From Euprymna scolopes (lineage: Eukaryota > Mollusca > Cephalopoda > Sepiida > Sepiolidae), in NCBI GenBank assembly GCA_024364805.1, contig CM044518.1:8929275-8965423 (forward strand): 36,149 nucleotides of DNA, given 5' to 3'. The notes under the pieces are model-generated. The model had not been told where the DNA came from, made no database searches, and saw only the letters and a program-made list of their open reading frames with translations. Shown one piece after another: positions 10,101-22,017 of the stretch (within the stretch, counting starts at the first letter, position 1; each line of letters opens with the position of its first letter). Position numbers and translations under genes: made by a program.

Positions 10101-13100
10101 ATCTTGAATGAACCAAACTGAGAAATACTTATTTATTAAGCCTCTGACGATCCTCTTATTTTAGTCAATCTCATTTCCATTTAAGAAAGAAAAAAAAATC
10201 GATGCACAGATCAAACATGCCTCCAAACTGTCCTTGTAAATTCAAGACAAAGGATACCTCCTGTAGGGGCAGCTGTGTGTGTAATTTTGAGGTAAGTGTT
10301 GTGTAATCCTCAACTACACTTCTCCTGAATTGGCACCGTTTGAGTCTGGTAGCAATAAGAAGTCCAGCATGACTGGAAACAATGCCGAGATAAGCAGAGA
10401 GCACATACAACACCTGGAAGCCCCAAATGGTCACCCATTTAGTACTGACCAGGTTCGGCGTTGCTTATCCAGTGGGAACCGGTGTGTCAACGTGATTATG
10501 CCGTAATCTGTAAATTCATTTTACTTAGTACTCTGTTATTCTTCCAGCTCTTTTTAACCTGCTTAAACAATTTTTGTTCTTGTCCAGAATTCCTCCATAT
10601 TCAAACAAAAAAAAAAAAAAATTATAATATGTATTATAATATCTACATACCCATTGTGAAATGCAAATATCATATTCTGAAAAATCACATAAATTGAAGG
10701 AGGATTTTTTTTTTTAAGAAAATTAAATTTTATGAGTATTTGAGGAGTGATTCACTTGCCATATTGAAAAAAATGTCAAGAGACAAAAATTAAGTCAATA
10801 ATTCCTACTTATTAGATTTATATTGTAATACTTACAAATTTGCATTCATTTTCTTTCTAAAAATAAAACTACATGATTTTTGGAATATAACATTTTCGTT
10901 TTGTCAAGGGTACGTACATCATACAGATTTTTCTTTATTTTTGATTTTAATATAGAGGGAATTCTGGACAAGACCCACAATTCCTTTAGTTTTTGAAAAT
11001 GTTCTGGACGGTAAATTCCACTGCTTAAAGGAATATTAAAAATGTGGGCACTTCTATATTATAATAACAGAAATATATTGATTTAAAGTGAAACAAATTG
11101 TACCTATGTAATTGTCAGATCTCAAATAATGACATATCCAAAAATTAGAAAAAATGATAGGTAGACAAATAATTATTAATGAAAAAAGAAATTTGTGAAA
11201 TCACTGTATTATGCTTACAAAAAGATAAGTTGACAAGGGAGATAATTAAATTCTGTTGCTTACGTGACATGATGAACGTAATTCAAAATGTCGGACAAAT
11301 TTTATTCCCCATATAAACTTTATCGAAAACAATTTTTCATTAATAATATTTTTCCACCCTATCATTTCCATAATTTTTAGAAATGTTACTATTTACGACA
11401 TTGCAATTATGTAGGTACCATTTGTTTTAATTGAAATTCAATGTTTGTGTCATAAAATATAGAACCATCAAAATGTATGTTGTATATTCAAGCCAACTCC
11501 CACTTATCAAAATGTTTTGTCATTAAAGAGGAAGTAATTCCGACATTTAAAAAAATTTTTTTTTTTTTTTTACAATTTTTCATTAACCAACCTGGAAATA
11601 TTTGGACGTTTTTATACATATTTTACTTGAAAACATTTTTTCTTCAGGAGAGACAATGTTCTGTGTCTTTGGAATTATCTTTTGGAACTGCTACGCGCAA
11701 GGCGTATGAGACTGGAGCTTTCCCTTAATCTCCAAAAGATCTTCCAAGAAATGTTGTATATCCTGGATTGGATGGAAGAAATTAAGGTACGTGCGTTCAA
11801 ACCCTAACCCTTCTCCACTTTTTTGTTCAAGATCTGAATGAATAAAATTTATGATACTAAAACTTTGTACAAAATTTTACTTAATTTGTATACTTTTACT
11901 GATTACATCGAATATTTGCGCATAAATTCTGTTCAGGTATCATATAGAATTGGCAATTGTACTTTCTTCTTCTTTGTCTAGTAACAAGTAAAATTACCTA
12001 ACTAAGATTAAATGAAACAAAACAGGTGCTTGTGTATTATAAGTGAATTTCTAAAAAGTTACAATTATGCATTATATGAAAAATGTATAAGTACATACGT
12101 GTCATGCGGAAATTTGTAAAAATTATGACGACTAATCAAGTAGAAAAATAATGACAAGAAAAAATGAAATTTATTGAATGATGCAGTTTTATTGTATTTG
12201 TTAATTTTAAAGAGTTCTCGGAATCCAGTGGAGGTAGCTGCAGTTAATCAATTGAACCAAATAAGTTTCTTCAACAATCACTAATATATATATATATATA
12301 TAATGTGATCTATTACATTTTTTATAATTTTTGTTATTTAAAAAATTGCTATTTGGTGTGATTTCTTTTTTTTGTTAAAATACAAAAGTTTCTTCTATAT
12401 GAACAACTGATTTATCTCCCTTGTTTCAGATAAATTCTATTTTAAATTAGAAAATGACAGATTGAGAATAGTTGTTTTTTGTAAAAAAAAAAAAAAAAAA
12501 AAAAAAATAGTGCTAGCAATCATTTTTTGTAATTTTTAAAAAATTTTACTAGGTTTAACATGACATGTAAATATGTGCGAGTGTTTTTACTTAAAATCCA
12601 TTAGATTTATTTTCTAGGTATGTTTATGATGCACAAACACTGAGAAAAAAGGGGGTCAACTTAATTTGTTTTGTTAGTGAAAAGTCGAGTTTTACTTGAT
12701 TAACTTATTATTGCACATAAAAATGTCATATTGTAATTTGAATTCTTTTTTTAGGAGGCATTTTTAATCGTGAAAGTATTTTGAAATTGTTTTCAGGCTC
12801 GTCTCATGTCAGAGGATTATGGCAAACACTTAATGGGAGTGGAAGATTTGCTTCAAAAACACAGCATGCTGGAAGCTGACATCAACGTTGTCGGTGATCG
12901 AGTAAAGACCGTTAACGCTCAAGCCCGTAGATTTGCTGAGGGCAACTTTGTCGACGTTGGATGTAAGTAGAAGCATTTTTGTATCCAGTCTCTCTTGTCG
13001 CATCATTTCATAGTCTGCCAAAATATGTATCTAATCGTTTTGCTTGATAATATTCAACATTCTTCCAGCCTTCTTTAATCTTTAGATAAGTCACAGGCTG

Positions 13101-16100
13101 ACACCGTCCACTCTCGACAAAAGTGCATGTAGATCACAAGAACAAAAGGATCAACTTTAATGATCCACTTTGATTTTAATTTCTAATATGTTTAATAAGT
13201 GTTTATATTGAGATTGTATAGTTGCAAGCCAGAGTAAATTCATCACTATGCCCACTGTACACATTTTGTCCCCAGTCACCCCTAAACAATTGTTTGTATC
13301 TTGAAGGAGGATACCATCCATTCCCTCATCTCATTCTAATCTGCTTTAGTTTTTAAATTCTACTTTGCTCCAACTCCCATTTAGAGACTGATCTAATTGT
13401 TTTCTGGTTATATAAAAAACGCTGTGTTGTTCATCACTTAGCAGTGGGTTTGGAGGGCCTTATTAACCTATATTTTTAATTTTCTATGTTTTTTAAATGT
13501 ATTGTAAATATTGGCCCTCATGAGACAATTTTTTTTATTTTTTCCATTTTGTGAAAATCAAATTGGGCATTATTTAAGTAGGAGCAACCCATCGAGTGAA
13601 TATTTTGATGAGCGTATCTAGCATAGGATAAATCCAAAAGTTAATTAATTGCGTGACCATCATATCAGCCTCCCCCCAATAAAACAAGTTGAGTTTTATG
13701 CCTAAGACAAAAGATGAACTTTGTGACATTTGTTCTTGTAAAACATTGTGAATGTATATTTTTTGTCTTAGTAAAATTTCACACGTTGCAATTATCTGTT
13801 GACTTTCTTTCATCATTTTAATCCACATGTCTGTGAATATAACTTTCCTGTCACTTTCACAATTATAAACTATTAATCGTGAAAGAATATTTCTTAAGCT
13901 GGAACGTTAAAAATAATTGAAGTTTGAGACTCTGCAGCCATTGTTTTAGGAAACAAAAGATAACCAACATGCACAGGTGTCAGTAGTCTAAATGTATGTT
14001 GGTCTCATTTAGCAAAAAGAACTGGTTCGATCTAATCGGAAGAGAAAGATCTTCTTGCCACTCTCAGATATGGTAAGAGACCTGGAAAGTTAGATTTAAG
14101 CTACCTTAGTTGGACGGATGAGGAAAGACATTGAAATTATTGGCTTCATGGTATCAGCCCATCACAACAATCATATTTTAATTTTTTTTACTTTTTTCTT
14201 TTTATTTTTTTTTATTTATTTCTCTTTATTTATTCTCAATTTATTTTAATTTAAAAGCTGAATATCAACCATGCAAGCCTGAAGTTATACTGGAGCGTAT
14301 GTCCACTCTGGAGACAGCCTTTACTGAATTGAACCAACTGTCATCGGACCGTAGGGCTCGCCTTGAAGAATCCCGTAAACTGTGGCAGTTCTACTGGGAC
14401 ATGGCCGACGAGGAGGGTTGGGTGAAAGAAAAAGAACAGTTGATGTCCTCTCCAGACCTTGGACACGACTTGACCAGTGTTCACCTCCTACTCAACAAAC
14501 ATAAGGTAATCATCGTTATTAACGTTGTTAGGTTTTTTATATCATTTAAATTTATTTCAATATTCTAAATCATTGTGATAATTACAGTAGCTGAACCATT
14601 TTCAAAGTAAACCCAACATTTGTTTGATGAAAAAGTTGATGCAATCAAAGACAATTCACCTGTTGTGTCATCAGTTGATTTCAATATCAACTAAAGGGCA
14701 TGTTTATCAATCTATCGTCTGGTTGATCCTCCTCTATCGTTATGAAACGTGGCCAATGAGGATGGTTGAGCTTGCTGGGGAACCTTTCTGCATTTTTCAA
14801 ATGAGGGTTGATTATTCATATTCTTTATCGACCCTTCAATCTCCAGAAAGGTGTAACTTACAACTGAATTTTCCTCACTATTTTATTTGATTCACTGCAT
14901 CACAGATCCTTGTAGAATGGATAAAGTACTTGGTTTAATTCAGTTGTAAAGTTACATTCTTCTGAGGGTTGAAGATTCAATCCCCAGTGAGGGTAACATT
15001 AAAAAATATAATTGTGAATTACTTAGGACTTCTACCTAGTCATGGCTAATGGAACGAGAGCATACTATCCCCGTGGATTAAATAAATGGTTCCATTGAAA
15101 ATTCTGTGCAGATTCTTGAGTTTCTGACCTGAAGAAAGTCACAGGTTACATCTACTGAAACGTAAAAATAACACTGAAGATGAGAACAGTAATCCGAATA
15201 ATCCAAATAATACTGTAAATCTTTGACGATGATTGACTCTGCAGCATACTTTAGACTTTTTCTTTAAAAAAAAAATGCATTTTTTTATTTTTTTAACATT
15301 TTCACATGAAAAGAAAACAAATATTTCTTCTTTTTTTTTTTTACTTTTACTTTTCAAATTTAGAATTTTTATTCTATAAAATCTTTTCATGTCTTATATC
15401 TGCATATCCAGGCAGTATAAAAAAAGTTAAAAATTGTTTGCCTTGCTAAACGTTTTTACCCCTTAATATTCTTGCAGGCACTGGAGGATGAAATGACAGC
15501 CAGACATTCCCACCTGCAGTCAGTCATCCAAGTTGGCAATGATCTCATTTCTGCCGGTAATTTCGGTGCAGACAAGATCCAAGAGCGCATAGATGAGATC
15601 AACCAGCAGTGGGAGAGTTTGATTGACCTGGCAGCCTACCGCAAACGCAGACTCAATGAAGCGGTTGATTACTATCAGGTACGTTCAGAGATTCAGTCTT
15701 TCTTTTGGCGATTCCAAATCCTCTCTGGATTGATATAAATGCTTGGTGATAGTCAGCTAATGTATTTCCCAACTTCTGGCATAGCTGCTACCGGAACTGG
15801 TGACAAGATAAATCATTCCTTCATTTTTATTGTTCAGTATTTCTATTGTGAAGTGCTTTATTGAAATAAAATACAAAAGGACGTTATTAAAAACTATACA
15901 ATAAAAATTAACAAAATTATGCAGATAAAAATAATAAAAATTAACAAAATTATGCAGATAAAAATAATAAAAATTAACAAAATTATGCAGATAAAAATAA
16001 CAATAAAAATTAACAAAATTTTGCAGATAAAAATAACAATAAAAATTAACAAAATTATGCAGATAAAAATAACAATATTATAAAAAGATAAAAATAACAA

Positions 16101-18053
16101 AAAATAAAATTATGCAGATAAAAATAACAATATTATAAAAAGATAAAAATAACAATAAAAATTAACAAAATTATAAAAAGATAAAAATAACACCATTAGT
16201 CTTTACTTGTACTTTTAATAACAAAAATAAAAAATAAGTTTTTATTTTAAATTTAATAAGAAATATGTGTATGAAATTATAAAAATGTTTTTTTTTATCT
16301 TAAAAAGTTTTTTATTTGAATGTATATAAATTCATGTTTATGAAAGTAAAAAAAAAAATATTGAAATCAAAATAAATGAAATTATTGAAATCAAAATAAA
16401 AAATTTCAGACATTAAAAAAAAAAAAAAAACCTATCCAAATACATAATATTCCCAAAATCGTTCAAATAAATTTTGAAGTGTTTTCAATAATTATTAAAT
16501 AAAAAAGGACGATTGGAAAAACGTAATAAAGAAAGAGTAGATAAGGGAGATATAAAGTGTGAGAGAAAAAAAGCAAAAGAATTGCTTTGTCACCACTTCT
16601 GGTAGCAGCCATGCTTGATGTTAGGAAGTATGTTAGCTGACTATAACCAAATGCTTTCCTTTTAAAAGATAAAACTTTTGCACTATAAAATTGTAACTAT
16701 TCATAAGATAATAAAAGTTTGTTATCTCATCTTGTATAGAATATATCAGAAAATTTTTTATGTTCAGTACTTCTTTTGCTGACTATATTAATGAATTAGT
16801 GTTTCACTTTTAAAATGTATGATTTATAAGTTTGAATTTTATAATGTAATATGATTTATAAATTTTTGCTTTTATAATGCGACATAATTTATAAATTTTT
16901 GTTTGATATATATTATAAAACTCAAATTTATCAATTGCGATACAGATATTTTTGTTTATGATGTGATATAATTTAAAGATTGTAGATTTGAAATGCTAAC
17001 AAAAAAGTTTTTTCCTTTTTTTTCTTTTCAGTTCTTTGCAGATGCTGATGACATTGACATCTGGATGTTGGATACATTCCGTATTGTTTCCAGTGAAGAT
17101 GTTGGACGTGATGAAGCCAGTGTACAATCTTTGCTCAAGAAACACAAGGTAAATAAAATAATTTATAATTTTTGTTTTGCTATTTTACTCATTTGTTTAC
17201 TGCAGGTAACTTTCAATTTTTACAAAACAAAAAAAACTTGGAAAGAAGATATTTTAGAACATACGACTGGGCCAATACAGATATGTAGTTCTCGTCACGG
17301 GAAATAACTTTCTTAATAAGAGTGCTTCCCATTATATTCCAAATGAGGATTCTGCAATATTGTCATGACCAACATAACCCTCAAATATTTAAATAATCAT
17401 TTCACTATGACAATCATCTTGCATCTATTTTGATTAATAAAGCTAATAAATTGTTGATTGGCATCTACTTTTTAATTCCCCTCTACTTTTCTATTATAAA
17501 GTTGCAGGTGTCTAACACAGCTTCTCCAATAAACAAAAGTTATTGAGATTTTCATGTCGAGTATTTTTGCTAGTATTTTTATAAAGCTTCATTATATTTT
17601 TATTATCTTTATTTTCCAGGACGTAACAGATGAACTTAAGAACTATCAGAGTGTTATCGAAAGTCTCCACGAGCAAGCTACAAACCTTGGAGAACAGGCA
17701 AGCAATTTTTTTTTTTTTTTTCAAGTTAATACAAACAACCGTAATCTAATTCTTCACAAAAATCTTTTGTAGAAAAACCTTGAAAAAGTTAGAAAATAAA
17801 ACTATTTACAATATTGAAAAATATATTACATGTAGAGTGCATTTCCTTGTTGGCAAGTAATAATTTGGAGGAGATAACTTGAATCTGTTTCAAGAGAGAT
17901 AACTCTTGAATATTTAAACCCAATTATGTTAATATGCCCCCCCTTCTATAATTCTTAAAATGCTCCATAATATTTCTAATATGAATTGAAATTTTTTAAT
18001 GTTTCTATTTACAAACACCTTCAATATTTTTGATAGTTGTAACTGTTTTTTAG

Positions 18054-18098
<45 letters not shown>

Positions 18099-20377
18099 CT
18101 TGAAAATGCCCATTTCTCTGCATTTTTATGTTGTGCAGTACATATTTTCTAATATTGAGAATGATCGACATTATAAAGATCATAACATTTGTTTGTGACG
18201 TTTAGTTCGCAATTGATTTGACGATGATAGTTTTTTGTGGGTAGAATGTAATCGTCCTCTTCCTCCTCCCGCTTGCAGCACATGATATTCCAAGCTGATT
18301 ACTAATTCAGTATTGACCAGATTCAACATTGCTTAACCTGTGTGTTCATGTGGTTATGTTCTATTATCTGCATTAAATCAGTATAAAGGTTAATATTACT
18401 AAAAAAGTATTAAATTTTCCATTCACAACGAATTGAATAAGCAACAATTAAAATGTTATAAACATTTTTAGCATAAAAGAAAGGTATTTCTTTGTAAAAA
18501 ATGATTTTGAAACTATTTTCTCTACAAAACCAAAGCAAGTTTTGATCTGCGGTAAAGCCATAAAAGAATAATTTTTTTCTACTTTATTTTTTTAAGGACC
18601 GTGAGTCTGATGATGTACAAAGTCGATTGGGCAGTATTGACCGTCGCTACCAAGAACTACTGGAGCTTGCTAAACTACGCAAGCAGCGACTGCTTGATGC
18701 CCTCTCTCTCTACAAACTCTTCAATGAGGCTGATGGTGTGGAGACCTGGATCGATGAAAAGGTAAATACATATTTTAAAATTTTATCTTAAATGAAGTAT
18801 TTTTTTGGTCACAAACATTTTGCAAATTTTTTTTATGGAAGACTTGAAACTATTGTCATGGCTAATAGTTTTTTTTTAAATTATAGCACTAACACATTTT
18901 TCATTGCCTCTTCAATTAACGAAAAGGAAATGGCAAAGAGAATATTCCACAGAAATAAGTTTTATAAACATCACGTTGAAACAAAAATGGAAAACAGCTA
19001 TTCTATTGAGGGCAAGATGTAGTATTAAGATAAAGCATATGAAGTGGCACCTAAGCAAAACTTGTGTGACCAATTACTCAGTTAAATACTTTCATCCATC
19101 TTATGAAATAAAAAAAATACCCATAAGAAATACGATCACATACTTCATCATAGTATTCAAAGATGTGCTCGCTTCTCAAATAATTAACTGGAAAAAAAAT
19201 CACTTCCAGTTCATATAGGAAAAATCAAAGATACAATTAAATAACTTTCAAGAATTTATATAACATTTTTTTTTTTTTAATCTTTTTAGATGAGGCTTCA
19301 TAATTTGTGTATTCATTTTTTTTTTTTTAATCTTTTTAGATGAGGCTTCATAATTTGTGTATTCATTTTTTTGCTGACTGTTATCCTCATCTTAGTTATT
19401 GTTTCACCATGTTTTGACCAACTCATCCTTTGGCCTTCACGTTTAACCACCTGAAGAAGGCCAGAGGATGAGTTGGCTGAAACATGGTGAAACAACAACT
19501 ACGGTGAAGATGAGAAACCGTCCACAAAAAATGAATACACCAATTTCAAGAATCTGTTAGCTGACTTTTTTTCTGGTGTTACGAGATCAGGCTGTCCGAA
19601 GATATTGGTTTCTTGACTTAAATGCACTAAACATTGATGTCCTTGTTTATTTGTTTGCCCTTTGCAAAACTTGTTCTGCCAAGTCAAAAGCAAAAACAAT
19701 TTTCCTCTGCAAAAATAACTAAATCAAATAATATAAAAATCTTTTGCTAAATCATGCCTTATTAGCATAAAACATAGACTAAATTCACAAGTCTTGATTG
19801 TGCAACTCCTCTAGAAGGAAAACTCTAATATAAAACCAGTCACTCTTTGCATTGTTTCCAGTCGTTTATGACTTCTCCGGGCCACTGGACTCAAGCAATG
19901 TGGTGTGCTTGTGAATTGCACGATTGTAGGTTCCCACTCAGACAATCTTATAGGAGATATATCCATTATCTTAATATGCTAATCAGAAGCTTTGTATATG
20001 TGCATTTGTCTTATGGCTTGCCTGCATATGTGACATTTTAATTTTTTAATTATCTCGTTTTTTATTCTCAGGAAAAATTCTTGACAACCATTGTTATCAC
20101 TGATGATATTGAAGAACTTGCAATCGTGAAACACCGCTTTGAAAGTTTCGAACACGAAATGAACTCTACGGCATCCAAGGTTGCAGTGGTGAACCAGCTG
20201 GCTCGTCAGTTGCTCCAGGTTGAACATCCGAATGCTGCTGAGGTGATTGCACGGCAGAATCAGCTTAATCGGCAATGGAACAACTTGAGGTCGCTGGTTG
20301 ACCAGAAGAGGGACGAAATCCACCTAGCCCATGGCTTGCAGAACTTCCATATTGAATGTAACGAGACCATTGTAAGC

Positions 20378-20420
<43 letters not shown>

Positions 20421-21982
20421 TTTCTAATCTCACTTTACACTACATTTCTAATTTTGAAGTTTCTGGATTTTAAAACACTTTTATTTCACAAAAATATCTT
20501 GTAAATATCTAGCAATTGTTGTTAAAAAAAATATTTTTACAAATGAAAAATAGTTCTTCCAATTTTTAGAAATTTAAGATTCTTGCAAATTTCAAGCAAA
20601 ATTTTATTAAGCCAATATTCTATCCAATTCAAATGTTTGTTACAAAATATGTTTTAAAATTTTATTAGAAAATATAATAATAATGGGGCGGGGTAATTCT
20701 GGACAAGTACCTATTTTTGTAATCTAAATTTGCAATCCTCACCCTAATATAAGTAACAAAAATTTTGGTGTTTATGCACTTATATTATTACCGTGCTATT
20801 TTTTGGTTCCCCGGCAAAGGAGTGATTGGACCTACTAATTCACTCCTGTTCATCCGTTTGTTTGCATTTTTCTCGATAGTCATGCCTTGGATTTTTAAAA
20901 AGATTTTGCTCAAACATTAGTCAATGTAAAAGTAAATTTTTCACTTGTGGAGGAAACCCCGCATAGTATTTTCAAGTTAAAGTCAAGTTTTATATATATT
21001 TTTTTATTAACCCTCCCCCATGTTAAAAATGGCTTTCAAAATGTTATTCCAGCACAGTAACATAAATGCATGAGTACCAACATTTTTAAGCTATGATGTA
21101 TGTACTTGTAAGAGAAAAAATATATCATCTTCCAAAAATCATATTAATTGCCACTTGGATGTTAGGAGCTACTACTTGAGACCATACCAAGATATTGGTT
21201 TACATTACATTTAAACTTCTGCATATCAGTACAGTCAGGGAAGCAGGTAACAGGAAGGGAATTTCTAAGTTTAACTGTTTGAGAGAAAAATCTATTAGAG
21301 TAGAAAGCTTTCTGGCATTTAGGGACCTCAATAGTGAAGGGGTGAGATTTTATTGAATGCATGTTTGTAAGGGATATGTATGTTGAGGGGGGGCACAAGT
21401 GCAATGAATTCATCAGAGCACATTCCATTAAAATATTTGTAAAAGAGGCACAAAGATACAACATTGCAGTGATGGGACAGGGGTTGGAGCTTAGTTGACA
21501 AAGTGAGATCTACGAGATTGAAATCTTTTGTGGACCCTATCCAAGAGGGTAATTGGAATTCATAGGTATTACAACAAAAATTATGCAAGTTTGAATTATT
21601 GTTTAGTTATCTCCTTTTGTTAAGATTATTTTCAAAATGGCAACAAAAGACAGTTGCTTTTCCGATTTAAAAATTAAACTACTTGATCAATTTATGTAAT
21701 TTTGGGAATAAATTTTTCTTTTGTTGTGGGTACATACATCATACAGATTTTTCTTTATTAATTTTTGGGGAAATTCTGCACAAGGAATAAAAATTGTGTA
21801 AAATTATTTTTCTTTCATTGTAAGCTTTTTTCAAGTTTTTCCTTCAAAGTTTCAAACCTGCAGAAGGGAGGGAAATAATGTAAGGCTTGCTGAACCCGAG
21901 ATTAACTAACATTTTGTTAAGCAATGAAAACATCAAAAAAAATCATTTGGTGCTGAACTTTGTATTTTGCCATGTTTTAGTT

Positions 21983-22017
<35 letters not shown>

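Larger units (their letters stand above)
8530..11647 (+). other. spectrin intron 4 (3,118 bp), rich in mobile elements
   Basis: A phase-2 GT-AG intron. The left part (about 8800-10510) is a near-continuous run of SINE-like and LINE fragments. The right part (10511-11647) is AT-rich with one dispersed intronic repeat (about 10861-10973) and one AAGGGAGATAATT motif (11235-11247). Confidence 0.75.
14506..15477 (+). other. spectrin intron 7 (972 bp) with repeat debris
   Basis: A phase-0 GT-AG intron holding a short LINE fragment, a tRNA-headed SINE-like copy and a partial copy of the fold-back element. Confidence 0.7.
17698..18596 (+). other. spectrin intron 10 (899 bp), GC-AG type
   Basis: It starts GCAAGCAA and then a T run, and ends TTTTTTTAAG. 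It contains two GAGATAACT motifs (17867-17880 and 17893-17905), a compound CA/TA microsatellite (18053-18097) and a 5S-derived relic (18275-18372). Confidence 0.82.
18762..20071 (+). other. spectrin intron 11 (1,310 bp)
   Basis: A phase-0 GT-AG intron with a 60-bp duplication, a fold-back palindrome and a SINE-like copy in its right two-thirds. The left part (18762-19260) shows nothing recognised. Confidence 0.7.

Noticed and set aside
10405-10510. A functional 5S rRNA gene.
   Set aside because: Several conserved positions are changed, it runs straight into a SINE-like core, and it is a single copy inside an intron.
14910-15000. A genuine tRNA gene.
   Set aside because: The A/B-box-like sites are too degenerate and the arms do not fold into a credible cloverleaf by eye.
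15894-16100. Minus-strand reading frame encoding a repetitive Ile/Phe-rich peptide.
   Set aside because: It lies wholly inside the 33/36-bp minisatellite; the repeat unit being a multiple of three keeps the frame open.
19313-19498. Minus-strand reading frame in intron 11.
   Set aside because: It is the translated right arm and loop of the fold-back palindrome, with no family similarity.
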